DNA from: an uncultured Pseudomonadales bacterium
GTDB lineage: Bacteria > Pseudomonadota > Gammaproteobacteria > Pseudomonadales > Cellvibrionaceae
NCBI GenBank assembly: GCA_947494095.1
Contig: CANLTI010000040.1
Location: forward strand, 1 to 47,137
DNA: 47,137 nt
Direction: 5' to 3'
The notes under the pieces are model-generated. The model saw only the letters and a list, made by a program, of their open reading frames with translations, had not been told where the DNA came from and did no database searches. Below, piece by piece: positions 34,200 through 44,363 of this stretch (within the stretch, counting starts at the first letter, position 1; the number at the start of each line of letters is the position of its first letter). Made by a program: the position numbers and the translations under genes.

Positions 34200-35732
34200 T
34201 TAAGCACCTGCCGCTATATTTCGACCTTCGTCATTGCGTGCAAGCTTGACGGCTAAAGCCACAAGATTGGTGGCGCTGGCGAGCTGAATATCATCAGGAA
34301 TCTCTTGGCCGGCTGCGCTATAGAGTAACGGTACACGCCCGTCGCTTAGCGCGCCGAAGGCCTCACCCAAGCTGGCACACTCATCGAGCTTGGTCATGAT
34401 GCAGCCTAAAAGCGGTTGTACTCCGTAGGCGTGTATTGATGCTTTTAATATTTGCGCTTGACTATTACATGCCATAACAAGAATACGACGCAATTCTGGG
34501 CAAGCACTCAAAAGCGCCTCTTGTTGCGCTTGTTTTGCATCGCCCTGGCGGAACCCTGCTGTATCGATAAGAATCAAAGAGTATTGCTTAAGGCTCGCGA
34601 GCACAGCCTCCATCTGATGCTCGCCTTCAATGGAGCGCACCGGTACCTGCAAAATACGCCCTAGTGCTTTAAGCTGATCGTGTGCGCCAACACGGTAGGT
34701 ATCCGTGGTCACGATGGCCACCTTGCCACGCCCATGATTGAGTACATAGCGGGCCGCTAATTTAGCCACGGTTGTTGTTTTACCCACTCCCGTAGGCCCA
34801 ACAAATGCAAATATGCCGCCTTGCTCTATCGGATCTCGAGTATCTATCGGTAATTTGCGCGCCAGCATACCTAAAGCATTGCGCCAGCATACTGGCAGGC
34901 GCTCCTCATCATTAGCGCACTCTAGCAGTGCCTGTGTTAAGGGCTCGGGTAGGGCTAAATGATGCAACTGCGCAGCCAATTGCTTGGCCCTGCCTGTGAG
35001 GGGTTTTGCGCCGGGCAATGCTGCGGGCGCTTGCTCGCGATGCCACATTTGCTCCTCTAACATCATTCGCATTTCAGCAATTTCATTATACAGCGAGTGT
35101 AATTTATCGTTTTGCGCTTCGGTGGCCTCGGGTTCTAAACCACGCGCTTTCACTTGCTGAGTAAAACTCGCTACTTGACGATTTTGCCCTTGTCTTGGCT
35201 GGGTGTTTGGAGATGGCACATCATCGTCACGATGAAAGTCTTGTCCGCGGGCCGCCAGCATACGTTCATGAGCAATTTGAATTTCGCTCGCTAAACGCTC
35301 GGCGTTAATGGCCGCCGATTCAAATGGCTCACTGGTTGTGGGTTGCGCATCAGTCACTCTAGAAGATTGCGCACGTTGATTTTGCGCTACTGCCGATTCA
35401 TTGACGGCGGGCTCAAAACGTGTGTCGTTAGGCGCTGAGCGACTCGCCGATGCCTGCACATGTGTATTCGCGGCAATGCGTTGCGCCTGATGATGATCGC
35501 CCCATTGCGTATCGCTATCTAATGGCTGATCAAAATCTTCATCAAAACGTGCTGCAAATTGTTTTTTAGCCAGCTTTTCAGGTGAAGGCGAAACATCATC
35601 AAGCGTTGCAATAATTTCGACTCCTTTATCGGCACGCTTGCTTGACAATATAATGGCATCGGGGCCAAGCTCTTCACGCACTTTTTTTAAAGCTCGACTC
35701 ATATCACTGGCTAAAAATCGTTTTGTTGTCAT
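34200..35732 (-). CDS. flhF: Flagellar placement GTPase FlhF
   Basis: 510 residues. The conserved basic start (MTTKRFLASDMSRALKKVRE) is followed by a long charged, variable B region (about 60-220), then the SRP-type NG GTPase with G1 GPTGVGKTTTVAKLAARY, G2/G3 VTTDTYRVGAHDQL and LILIDTAGFRQGD, and the G4 TKLDE. FlhF marks the cell pole for flagellar assembly. ATG is preceded by AGAGGT. It lies 61 bases after flhA. Confidence 0.94.
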   Translation of the reverse strand: MTTKRFLASDMSRALKKVREELGPDAIILSSKRADKGVEIIATLDDVSPSPEKLAKKQFAARFDEDFDQPLDSDTQWGDHHQAQRIAANTHVQASASRSAPNDTRFEPAVNESAVAQNQRAQSSRVTDAQPTTSEPFESAAINAERLASEIQIAHERMLAARGQDFHRDDDVPSPNTQPRQGQNRQVASFTQQVKARGLEPEATEAQNDKLHSLYNEIAEMRMMLEEQMWHREQAPAALPGAKPLTGRAKQLAAQLHHLALPEPLTQALLECANDEERLPVCWRNALGMLARKLPIDTRDPIEQGGIFAFVGPTGVGKTTTVAKLAARYVLNHGRGKVAIVTTDTYRVGAHDQLKALGRILQVPVRSIEGEHQMEAVLASLKQYSLILIDTAGFRQGDAKQAQQEALLSACPELRRILVMACNSQAQILKASIHAYGVQPLLGCIMTKLDECASLGEAFGALSDGRVPLLYSAAGQEIPDDIQLASATNLVALAVKLARNDEGRNIAAGA

Positions 35733-35793
35733 AAATACCTCTGTCTCATATCAACCCAGCAGACACTTTAGTGCTGTGCTTCAATGCACTGGT

Positions 35794-38019
35794 TTATGCA
35801 TTGTTTAAATCACCACCAACACTCGCTTGAATCGAAATTTCTTTATTGTCTGGGATTTCGTTGTAACCCAACACATGTAACTCTGGCAGGCTAAAACGTG
35901 TAAATTTCACTAGCATTGAACGTATAGGTGCAGCCACTAATAGCACTTGCGGTACGCCTGCAGCCTCCATTTTTTGCCCGGCCTCTAATAAAGATTTATT
36001 GAGGCGTTCAGCTAATTGAGGCTCAATAAAACTGGCTGCGTCTGCGCCAACTTTTTGTGCTTGCTGTAATGACTGTAGCAACAAGTGTTCCAGTGAGGCA
36101 TCTAATGTGATGACATTTAACGTCGGCTCACTGCCAATGATATTTTGTACAATCTGTCGTGCCAGAGCTACGCGCGCATGGCCCGTTAAAGCACTAATAT
36201 CAGCGTTTTTATCGCCATGAGCGGCTAAGGCTTCAGCAATAGAGCGCTTATCTCTTATACTGACCTGTTCGCGCAATAAATTTTGCAATACTTTAAGCAG
36301 CTGGTTAATGGACAGGGTATTAGGGACTAACTCTTCCACCAGCTTGGGGGATTGATCGGCCAATAAATCAAGCCATTTTTGAACATCTTCATGACCTAAT
36401 AATTCGTGTGTATGCTTACCCACCAATTGATTTAAATGTGTCGCTACCACTGTCGCTGGGTCAACCACGGTATAACCTAGCGTTTGCGCTTGCTCTTTTT
36501 GTGTTTCATCAATCCAAATCGCTTCCAAACCAAATGCGGGGTCTTTTGTGGCTAAACCTTGCAGCGGGCCAAATACCTCACCAGGGTTAATCGCCATAAA
36601 CTTGTCAGCAAACACCTCGCCTTCGCCCACTTCAACACCCATGAGCGTTAAGCGATAAATATTCGGCAGCAAGTCCAGATTATCGCGAATATGGACAGGG
36701 GGAATCAAAAAACCAATATCTTGAGAAAGCTTTTTGCGTACGCCCTTGATACGGCCAAGTAATTCACCCCGTTGATTTTTATCGACTAAGGGAATAAGCC
36801 GATAGCCCACTTCTAACCCTAAGATATCAACCGGTTTCACATCATCCCAACTCACCTCAACGGGGTCGTCATTGACCGGTTGATGCTCTAGCGCTGGCGC
36901 ACCGGATAATGACGGCTGCTGCTGATCAAGGTTAACCGGCCTAGCACCCATGCCAGCGGTATCGTTTTCTTCTACGACCATGTCGGCAAAATCGCGCTTA
37001 AATACAATGTAATAAGCCAAGGCACCGCAAATAGCCGCTAACCCTAAAAAAGGGACATGAGGCATGCCTGGCACCGAGCCCATCACAGCCAATATAAAAG
37101 CCGCAATACCTAAAGCCCGCGGTGAAGCAAACATTTGGCCGGTGACCTGATTCCCCATATCTTCAGAGCTATTGACGCGCGTCACCATAATGGCGGCCGC
37201 AGTCGATAAAAGTAATGAGGGGACTTGAGCAACCAAGCCATCACCTATTGTCAATAACACATACTTTTCGAGCGCATCAGAAAACTCTAACTGATGCTGA
37301 ACCATACCAACAATCAAGCCGCCTATAATATTAATAATTAAAATAAGAATGCCGGCGACCGAATCGCCTCTCACAAATTTACTCGCGCCATCCATAGAGC
37401 CATAAAAATCAGCCTCTTGCGACACTTCTGCGCGGCGCATACGGGCTTCGTCCTGATCAATAAGGCCCGCATTCAAATCGGCATCAATGGCCATTTGCTT
37501 ACCAGGCATCGCATCTAGTGTAAAGCGCGCACTCACCTCTGATATTCGTCCAGCGCCTTTGGTCACAACCACAAAATTGATAATGACTAAAATAATAAAA
37601 ACAACCAGGCCGACAGCAAAATTGCCACCAATAACCACTTCACCAAAGGCTTGAATAACCTTACCCGCCGCCGCACCGCCTTCATGACCCTCTAATAAAA
37701 CTACTCGAGTAGAGGCCACATTCAAAGCCAAGCGCAACAATGTTGCCACTAACAAGATCGTTGGGAACATCGCAAAATCTGTCGGTTTTAGGGTGTAAAC
37801 ACTAACCAGCAACACCACAATAGACAAGGCAATATTAAAAGAGAAAAAAGCATCTAATAAAAAAGGGGGTAATGGCAGAATCATCATGCCAAGGAGCATG
37901 AGCAGCAATAAAGGAACCGACAAATTGCCATGCCATAATGACCGCGCGTTCGCAAATGCCTTAGCGCGCGTCATATTTTTAGGAACTTGCTTTAAATGCT
38001 GAAATAAAGAAATTGTCAT
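35794..38019 (-). CDS. flhA: Flagellar export gate protein FlhA
   Basis: 741 residues. The N-terminal ~340 residues carry the eight membrane spans and the strongly conserved FHIPEP-type region (LLVATLLRLALNVASTRVVL; TKGAGRISEVSARFTLDAMP; GKQMAIDADLNAGLIDQDEA). The cytoplasmic domain (about 380-720) forms the nonameric ring docking late substrates. Complete. ATG follows TTTAGGCGG. flhB and the earlier flagellar genes that usually precede flhA are absent; instead a family-1 repeat and mshG stand upstream. Confidence 0.96.
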   Translation of the reverse strand: MTISLFQHLKQVPKNMTRAKAFANARSLWHGNLSVPLLLLMLLGMMILPLPPFLLDAFFSFNIALSIVVLLVSVYTLKPTDFAMFPTILLVATLLRLALNVASTRVVLLEGHEGGAAAGKVIQAFGEVVIGGNFAVGLVVFIILVIINFVVVTKGAGRISEVSARFTLDAMPGKQMAIDADLNAGLIDQDEARMRRAEVSQEADFYGSMDGASKFVRGDSVAGILILIINIIGGLIVGMVQHQLEFSDALEKYVLLTIGDGLVAQVPSLLLSTAAAIMVTRVNSSEDMGNQVTGQMFASPRALGIAAFILAVMGSVPGMPHVPFLGLAAICGALAYYIVFKRDFADMVVEENDTAGMGARPVNLDQQQPSLSGAPALEHQPVNDDPVEVSWDDVKPVDILGLEVGYRLIPLVDKNQRGELLGRIKGVRKKLSQDIGFLIPPVHIRDNLDLLPNIYRLTLMGVEVGEGEVFADKFMAINPGEVFGPLQGLATKDPAFGLEAIWIDETQKEQAQTLGYTVVDPATVVATHLNQLVGKHTHELLGHEDVQKWLDLLADQSPKLVEELVPNTLSINQLLKVLQNLLREQVSIRDKRSIAEALAAHGDKNADISALTGHARVALARQIVQNIIGSEPTLNVITLDASLEHLLLQSLQQAQKVGADAASFIEPQLAERLNKSLLEAGQKMEAAGVPQVLLVAAPIRSMLVKFTRFSLPELHVLGYNEIPDNKEISIQASVGGDLNNA

Positions 38020-38143
38020 TAAATACCGCCTAAACCTTGACGTAATGTCGATTGTTTAAGAGGCATCGCAAAATGCGTTCCAGTCAATAGTTTCTTTTGA
38101 TGCCCACCACCATTCAATACACATAAGCAGCAATACGCAGGGC

Positions 38144-38299
38144 TAGGGCGAGGCAATAATGGCTTGTCCAATTAGACGTAGGGTTCTGTTTTCTCGGCAA
38201 GGCGCTCGAAGGGGCGCGCCTGGGCATGTAACACTTTGGGCAACGCAGAGGAAGCAGAAAACAAGTACTATTGGATAATGTATTTTTCCTCGCCCCTTA
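38144..38299 (-). repeat. MITE-like repeat family 1, copy D (inverted)
   Basis: A 156-bp copy in the opposite orientation to A and B. It starts TAGGGCGAGGCAATAATGG and ends TATTTTTCCTCGCCCCTTA. Internally CAATTAGACGTAGGGTTCTG, TTTTCTCGGCAAGGCGCTCG and AAGGGGCGCGCC match copy B reversed with few changes. It occupies the join between the MSHA block and flhA and ends 25 bases before mshG's stop. Confidence 0.8.
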
Positions 38300-38324
38300 T
38301 GTCGACAAGTGGTAGGCCGCCGTC

Positions 38325-39554
38325 TTATCCTCCGGTTTTTTGCACACTATACATATCCCACATTGGCAAAAATATTCCCAGAGCCAATATCGTAACAAAG
38401 CCTGCCATGACAACAATTAAAATGGGCTCAATTTTAGCGCTCAGCGTTTTAAGGTCATAATCAACTTCGCGCTCATAAAAGTCGGCTACTTCCTCTAATA
38501 ATTGATCGACCTGTCCACTCTCTTCTCCCACCGAGATCATTTGTAGAATTAAAGGCGAAAATAGCTGCGTCGCTACATGAGTACGAATAAGGCTATCACC
38601 GCGCTCCACACCTCGGCGAATACCTTCGATTTTTTCGGCGAGGTAAGGGTTATCGATCGCACGCGAGCACAAGGTTAATGCCTGGTTAACCGGCAAACCG
38701 GCTTTAAGCATTAAAGCAAAACTGCGTGCATAACGCGCCATTAAAGCACGATTAATTGTTTCACCAACCACAGGTAACTTTAACTTAAGTTTACCCCAAA
38801 GTTGAGCGCCCTTTGGGTTGTGTAAAAATAGATACACACCGATAACAATCACTCCAACGACGAGCAACAACGCCCACCAATAATTGATGAAGGCATTTGA
38901 GGTGGCCATCAAAATTTTGGTAACAAGCGGTAAAGGTGCATCGTATTTTTCGAACATTGCGGCAAATTTAGGCACCACAAATACATTAACAATCGCTATG
39001 GCAATCGCTAGTGCGATAATGACAAATGTAGGGTAGCGAATGGCTGATTTAATACTTTTTCGCGTGGCTTCATCTCGCTCTAAATAAAACGCCAACTGCT
39101 TAAATACATCCTCCAGTTTACCGCTACTTTCGCCTACATTAATCATACTCACAAACAGATGATTAAACACCTCAGGATGCTTTGACAACGAAGCCGATAA
39201 TGTCATGCCGCTTTCTAAGCGATCAGAAATATCGTTTAACACATCGCGAAAATGCTCATGCCGAATACTGGCCGCTAAACCTCTAATGCCTCGCACTAAA
39301 GGAATACCCGACTTTGTAATCGTATACATTTGCCGGCAAAACATAATTAGCTCAACCGATTTTATTTTTTTACTACCAAACAAAATGCCCAGCTGCATAC
39401 CGGCGGACGCTACCATCGTCACTTCAGTAATATTAACCGGTGTTACGCCACGCGTTTGTAATTGCAAGGCTACAGCATCAGCCGATGCAGCGTCTAAGAC
39501 GCCGGTAATAGGCTGACCTTGATTTGTTCGACCAAAAAATTTAAATGTCGCCAT
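38325..39554 (-). CDS. mshG: MSHA pilus inner-membrane platform protein MshG (GspF/PilC family)
   Basis: 409 residues, with two repeated GspF domains (about 70-195 and 275-400) carrying MYTITKSGIPLVRGI and ARSFALMLKAGLPVNQALTL, and three hydrophobic spans (about 170-190, 220-240, 370-395). The start MATFKFFGRTNQGQPITGVL is typical of MshG. It forms the platform with which MshE works. It overlaps mshE by one base (TGATG). Confidence 0.88.
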   Translation of the reverse strand: MATFKFFGRTNQGQPITGVLDAASADAVALQLQTRGVTPVNITEVTMVASAGMQLGILFGSKKIKSVELIMFCRQMYTITKSGIPLVRGIRGLAASIRHEHFRDVLNDISDRLESGMTLSASLSKHPEVFNHLFVSMINVGESSGKLEDVFKQLAFYLERDEATRKSIKSAIRYPTFVIIALAIAIAIVNVFVVPKFAAMFEKYDAPLPLVTKILMATSNAFINYWWALLLVVGVIVIGVYLFLHNPKGAQLWGKLKLKLPVVGETINRALMARYARSFALMLKAGLPVNQALTLCSRAIDNPYLAEKIEGIRRGVERGDSLIRTHVATQLFSPLILQMISVGEESGQVDQLLEEVADFYEREVDYDLKTLSAKIEPILIVVMAGFVTILALGIFLPMWDMYSVQKTGG

Positions 39555-41347
39555 CAGGGGTTATCTATCGCCGGTATACTAGGATCTGACAATGACGGGT
39601 CATCAACAATATTACCTGTCGCCTGAGTGGCTTGTGGTGATGCAATAGACTCGTCCTCCACTTGTGCCGTCACTTTTAAAACCTCTTCTAAGGTTGTTAG
39701 CCCTTCAATTGCATAATCTAAGGCGCCTAAATTTAAAGGCCTATAATGCGGATGATTATGAGCGACTGCATTAAATTCACGTACATTGTTATCACGCAGA
39801 GCATTGGCCATGGCCTGATTTAACTCTAATAGCTCAAAAACACCAATCCGGCCATGATATCCAGTGTTGTAACAGTGTGAACAGCCTATTCCACGATAAA
39901 AAGGTACGCTTTGATCGACCCCTAAGCTTTTAAGTAATAATCGTTCATCGCTAGAAGGCATCGCCGGTTGCTTGCAGCTTTCGCATATTTTACGCACTAG
40001 CCGCTGAGCAACAATGGCTTTTAAACTAGAGGCAACAAGGTAAGCATCAACCCCCATATCGACTAAGCGCAATGCCGAAGCTATCGCATCATTGGTATGC
40101 AACGTTGATAGCACCATATGTCCGGTCATTGCCGCCCTAAGGGCGATTTCTGCAGAACTCGCATCACGTATTTCACCCACTAATAGGATGTCAGGGTCTT
40201 GCCTTAAGGTCGCTCGTAGTACGCGCGCAAAATCTAAACCTATTTTTTCATGGACTTGTACTTGGCTAATACGGGGCAACCTAAATTCAACTGGGTCTTC
40301 AACCGTAATGATCTTTTTTTCTGGCGTATTTAACTCACTTAAGCCCCCATAAAGTGTGGTGGTTTTACCGCTACCGGTTGGTCCGGTCACTAAAACTAAG
40401 CCATGGGGGCGGGTAATAATATGCCTAAATCGCCTTACGTATTCCGGAGTCATACCCACACTATCGAGCTTTTTGATACCTTGAGAGTGATCGAGTAAGC
40501 GCATAACCACTGACTCACCAAATTGCACAGGCATAGTCGATAAGCGTACATCGATATTGCGCTTATTAATCGTGAGCTGAAAACGACCATCTTGCGGCAA
40601 GCGCTTTTCAGAAATATCTAAATTAGACATCAACTTTAAACGCACCACTAACGCACCGGCAATGCGCTTTTCATTCATGACTGTCTCAGCTAACACACCA
40701 TCAATACGCTGACGAATACGCAGGACATGCTCATCGGGTTCAATATGAATATCTGATGCGCGTGTTTTAAGCGCTTCTTCAAAGATCTTTTGTAACAATT
40801 TAACAACAGGTGCGTCAGTATCTTCAACCGAAGATAACAACTCACTTAAATTTAATGCTTCGCCACCAAGCTCCTCATCGAGTAGCTCTGCCAGCGACGC
40901 AATTTCACCTGCGCGGCTATATGCCGTATCAATAATATCCATGAGTTCAGACTCACGGACTACCGCCGGCTTAATATTTTCTTTTAATGCTTTATGCGCC
41001 TCATCTAGGCCAAAAATATCGGTGGGGTCACTCATCCCTAACAATAGGCCATCTGGCTCGCGCTTTAAAACCACTAAACGATAGCGTCGCGCGATTGTCT
41101 CTGGCAATATTTGAACAAGTTCTTTATCGTATTGAAATTGTTTAAGAGCAATAAAAGGATAATTAAGCTGCTTAGAGAGTAAGGTTAATAGCGTGTTTTC
41201 TTCGACATAACCCATTTCGATTAATTGTCGACCCAGTTTATGGCCTGTATTTTTTTGTTCTTCTAAAGCATTCAAAAGCTGCGCTGAAGTAATAATTTGT
41301 TGCGCGACCAACAAATCACCAATGCGAATTCTCTGCTGAGTTGTCAT
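39554..41347 (-). CDS. mshE: MSHA pilus extension ATPase MshE (GspE/PilB family)
   Basis: About 597 residues. The N-terminus carries the tandem MshEN cyclic-di-GMP motif: RIRIGDLLVAQQIITSAQLL..., then HKLGRQLIEMGYVEENTLL. Known MshEN domains bind c-di-GMP through exactly these RLGxxL-type repeats. The ATPase core has Walker A GPTGSGKTTTLYG, the Asp box with ASDIHIEP, Walker B ILLVGEIRD and a His box MTGHMVLSTLHTND. Zinc is probably held by CESC and CSHC. ATG 41347 is chosen for its AAGGGA 8 bases upstream; a TTG at 41374 would add nine residues. Acidic C-terminal tail of ~35 residues. Confidence 0.9.
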   Translation of the reverse strand: MTTQQRIRIGDLLVAQQIITSAQLLNALEEQKNTGHKLGRQLIEMGYVEENTLLTLLSKQLNYPFIALKQFQYDKELVQILPETIARRYRLVVLKREPDGLLLGMSDPTDIFGLDEAHKALKENIKPAVVRESELMDIIDTAYSRAGEIASLAELLDEELGGEALNLSELLSSVEDTDAPVVKLLQKIFEEALKTRASDIHIEPDEHVLRIRQRIDGVLAETVMNEKRIAGALVVRLKLMSNLDISEKRLPQDGRFQLTINKRNIDVRLSTMPVQFGESVVMRLLDHSQGIKKLDSVGMTPEYVRRFRHIITRPHGLVLVTGPTGSGKTTTLYGGLSELNTPEKKIITVEDPVEFRLPRISQVQVHEKIGLDFARVLRATLRQDPDILLVGEIRDASSAEIALRAAMTGHMVLSTLHTNDAIASALRLVDMGVDAYLVASSLKAIVAQRLVRKICESCKQPAMPSSDERLLLKSLGVDQSVPFYRGIGCSHCYNTGYHGRIGVFELLELNQAMANALRDNNVREFNAVAHNHPHYRPLNLGALDYAIEGLTTLEEVLKVTAQVEDESIASPQATQATGNIVDDPSLSDPSIPAIDNP

Positions 41348-41450
41348 AATAAATTCCCTTAGCGCATCACTCAAAACATCTTGGCAGGCGCCATATTATT
41401 TTTCTGTTACAGCCGAAGGTACCGCCGCTAGGCACTCTTAAATAAATTAA

Positions 41451-41496
41451 CCGAACTCTACATCTAACTGGACACACGATTATTGCCTCGCCCTAA
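41451..41496 (+). repeat. MITE family 1, right-end fragment
   Basis: 46 bases (CGAACTCTACATCTAACTGG, then ACACACGATTATTGCCTCGC, ending CCTAA) match the right end of copy B (25330-25377) with a few changes. The rest of the element is missing. It lies between mshE and mshL, where mshM and mshN are found in Vibrio and Shewanella. The remaining bases of this 321-bp gap (41348-41668) show no gene. Confidence 0.65.
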
Positions 41497-41668
41497 TGCT
41501 GCTTGCTTTACCTTTTTAATTTTATACGACTAGTCTTATACTCTGCAAAGCCTAAGCACACCTCCACTTTAAAAACATCGATTAAACACCCAAAAAAATA
41601 CTCACAAACTATTGAATGAGCTTTGTTACAGTGGCTTATTAGCGATATATTTCTCATGACTTACATCA

Positions 41669-43279
41669 CTATTTTTGCATTCTAAATTCGTCACCAACTT
41701 TCTCAAAGCGCTGAAGGCTATTGCGAATATCATCTTTCCAGGCATTTGCATCAACAACGACCGGTCGCATTAAAATGACTAATTCTTTTTTTGTTTTACG
41801 ATCACTTTTTGTTTTAAAGAATAAATTAAGGAAAGGAATCTCACCTAAAATGGGGCGCTTGCCATCATTTTGCACCGTGGTTTCTTGCATTAACCCACCC
41901 AACACCACAACTTCGCCGCTGTGCGCGCGTACAATACTGTCGCTTTCTCTTATCTCTCTAAGTGCTAACGGTAAATCATACTCATCATTGCCAACTGTAA
42001 ATACTTTTTGCTGGTCTTCCACAGTGCTCACTAAAGGGTGTACATGCAGTACTACAGCGCCATCGGCACTAATCTGAGGGGTAATATCTAAAGAGATACC
42101 ACTAAAGAATGATGTGAGTTCTATCTCTGGCGATGTTGTAGTGGTCGCCGCACTGGCTGTTGTATTACTTTTTACCCCCGTCACAAAGAACTCATCTGTA
42201 CCCACTCTTATCATCGCTTTTTGATTATTAACGGTGCTTACCCTAGGGCTAGATAAAACTTGTACCGAGCCTTGCGTCTCTAAAAAAGCCAGCAAACGAA
42301 ATATATCATTCACTACCACCACCGATGAAAAGAGCTCACCATTATCTTGCGCACCTAAAATATTCGGAACAGTATCAAATTCAGAAACATTATTGGTGTA
42401 AGTCATTTGATTGCCTAATTGATCCCAATTAACACCCGCTTCATAACCATCACTTAAAGTCACCTCTAATATTTTAGTTTCTAAAATAATTTGTCGGGTA
42501 ACATTAATTTGTGCACGCTCTAAAAATCGCCGGACCCTGTTCAGCTCTTTAGGTAATGCCTTAACAACAATAATACTCGCATGGGGGTTTACAATCACAG
42601 AGCGACCTTCGGCAGAGCCTACAATGGCATTCAAGGTTTCCTCTAAGTTTTGCCAATAATCCGTATTACTTTTAGTCGTTATCTGAGTACCCGAAGCGCT
42701 TTTGACCTGCCCTCCCGTTGTACTACTACCACCTTCTTGGCTTCCACCACCATTTGAGCCGGTAATAGCACTAATGGCCACCGATGTTTCAGTCGAACTT
42801 TCTCGAGAAATATTTAAGTAATCAACATCAAAAATTTCTGTTCTTAATTTTCTAGGGTAAATAATATATACATTATTATTATAAGAATATTCATACCCAT
42901 AAACATCACGCGTGACTTTTAAGACATCGGCCACTGTGACATTATTTAACTCTAGGCTTATTGATCCTGTTATTTCTGGGTCGGTAACTACGTTAACCCC
43001 TGCATCAGAGACTAGGCTTAAAAAAAACGTTTTTGCTGGTAAATTTGTGACCGACAAATTAAAGCGCTTTGTTTTTTTAGGCTGATGCCTTGTGGTGTGT
43101 GCAAAATCATTGGTATTTTTTACATCGTCTTTAAATATCTGCTGATCTTGCTCACCGATGATTTTTGCCATTTCTCTTTCACCAATCAGCTCACCATTCA
43201 TACGCGCACAGGCTGATATTAGAGTCAGCATGTATATCAGACAAATAATACGACAAGCAAAAATAGTTATTATCTTCAT
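41669..43279 (-). CDS. mshL: MSHA pilus secretin MshL
   Basis: 536 residues. A lipoprotein signal ends at the lipobox ISAC near residue 24. The N-domain (VTNLPAKTFFLSLVSDAGVN and PEITGSISLELNNVTVADVL) is followed by a Gly/Ser-rich insertion (about 170-200) and the secretin domain (ILETKILEVTLSDGYEAGVN; VLSSPRVSTVNNQKAMIRVG; VVLGGLMQETTVQNDGKRPI). It forms the outer-membrane pore through which the pilus emerges. Start ATG follows ACAGGTAG, 18 bases after mshK. Confidence 0.9.
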   Translation of the reverse strand: MKIITIFACRIICLIYMLTLISACARMNGELIGEREMAKIIGEQDQQIFKDDVKNTNDFAHTTRHQPKKTKRFNLSVTNLPAKTFFLSLVSDAGVNVVTDPEITGSISLELNNVTVADVLKVTRDVYGYEYSYNNNVYIIYPRKLRTEIFDVDYLNISRESSTETSVAISAITGSNGGGSQEGGSSTTGGQVKSASGTQITTKSNTDYWQNLEETLNAIVGSAEGRSVIVNPHASIIVVKALPKELNRVRRFLERAQINVTRQIILETKILEVTLSDGYEAGVNWDQLGNQMTYTNNVSEFDTVPNILGAQDNGELFSSVVVVNDIFRLLAFLETQGSVQVLSSPRVSTVNNQKAMIRVGTDEFFVTGVKSNTTASAATTTTSPEIELTSFFSGISLDITPQISADGAVVLHVHPLVSTVEDQQKVFTVGNDEYDLPLALREIRESDSIVRAHSGEVVVLGGLMQETTVQNDGKRPILGEIPFLNLFFKTKSDRKTKKELVILMRPVVVDANAWKDDIRNSLQRFEKVGDEFRMQK

Positions 43280-43297
43280 GACACTACCTGTAGAGTC

Positions 43298-43636
43298 CTA
43301 TTTAATTAATGACAGACGCATATTGAGGATATGCCGCTTGCCTTTGTGGCTATAGATCACAGACTTATCATCAATTTTTTCAATTTTTGCACCCTTAATA
43401 ACCTCACCCTCATAGACTCTTTGACCATTAATGATTGCAAAACTTTCGCCTCCAACATCGGCGATGGCAGCGAGCACCAACTCAACCTCATCCTCTAATA
43501 CAAGCACTTCATGTAAAGGCATTGTAGGGTCTCTCAGTGGCTCAGCTATCGCATTCGTACTCACCAGTATGGCTATGGCGATGCCTACCGTATAAAGATA
43601 TTTTTCATAGGCTTTGTATTGACTTTTATTGCTCAC
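43298..43636 (-). CDS. mshK: MSHA biogenesis protein MshK
   Basis: 112 residues: an N-terminal signal or anchor segment (about 13-31), the short DPTMP motif, and a small beta domain (AIINGQRVYEGEVIKGAKIE). This is the PilP-like partner of the secretin. GTG start overlaps the end of mshJ by 11 bases. The assignment rests on size, on the DPT motif and on its position between mshJ and mshL. Confidence 0.75.
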   Translation of the reverse strand: MSNKSQYKAYEKYLYTVGIAIAILVSTNAIAEPLRDPTMPLHEVLVLEDEVELVLAAIADVGGESFAIINGQRVYEGEVIKGAKIEKIDDKSVIYSHKGKRHILNMRLSLIK

Positions 43637-44363
43637 CTAGCATTCCCTCATCCGTCGAGAGCGTGTAAAGCTCTACTTCAACAACAGCATTTGGAAATTG
43701 CGCCACTTTATAATCAATGCCTTCCCAATAAAAACGCCACGTTAAGTTTTCTAGGACCTGTAAAAACTCCATCACCTCAAAGTAGGTTCCCTCAAGGCGT
43801 AGCCTAATTGCATGTCGGTAGACTTTTTCGGCGGGTAAGGCCTTACCTTCCGATTCTTCACTATCATTACCCGACAAGTAATCTTTGGCGGCGCGCGCAA
43901 TCGCTTTCATTTTGATAACTTTACCACTTAAATCTATCGCTTCTGGAGGCAGCGTTTTTAATGACTTAAGATTCATTTTACCCGCACTTTTAGACACCTC
44001 ACGCAAAACTTCAGGCAATTGATCGCTAGCAATTAAGCGTAAAGATAGCTCATCAAGGCCCCCTTCTAGCTGCAATAATCGCCCTTGTAGCTTCAACCTT
44101 TCGCGCTTTAAATTAGCGTCAGGATCGCGCTGGGCAACACGATCAAATACTTTTTTTTCTGTCGCAATTTGATCTATTTTTTTTTGGATCGCGATCATTT
44201 CCGCAGATAAAATCGTCTGCTTTTCATTCATTGGCAAGATGAATATCGTATCAATCATTAAATAAAGGCCCGCCAAACATGAACCAAATAACAACATCCG
44301 CTCACGTACAACCAAAGCATCAAAACGGCTACAAAGCTCTAACCAACGAGTGATTATTTTCAT
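43626..44363 (-). CDS. mshJ: MSHA biogenesis protein MshJ (PilO-like)
   Basis: 245 residues: one membrane anchor (about 24-46), a coiled coil (about 50-125) and a ferredoxin-like periplasmic domain (about 140-245, YRHAIRLRLEGTYFEVMEFL with WEGIDYKV). It forms the alignment complex between platform and secretin with the MshI and PilN-like proteins. Overlaps the previous gene by ATGA and mshK by 11 bases. Confidence 0.78.
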   Translation of the reverse strand: MKIITRWLELCSRFDALVVRERMLLFGSCLAGLYLMIDTIFILPMNEKQTILSAEMIAIQKKIDQIATEKKVFDRVAQRDPDANLKRERLKLQGRLLQLEGGLDELSLRLIASDQLPEVLREVSKSAGKMNLKSLKTLPPEAIDLSGKVIKMKAIARAAKDYLSGNDSEESEGKALPAEKVYRHAIRLRLEGTYFEVMEFLQVLENLTWRFYWEGIDYKVAQFPNAVVEVELYTLSTDEGMLGEQ

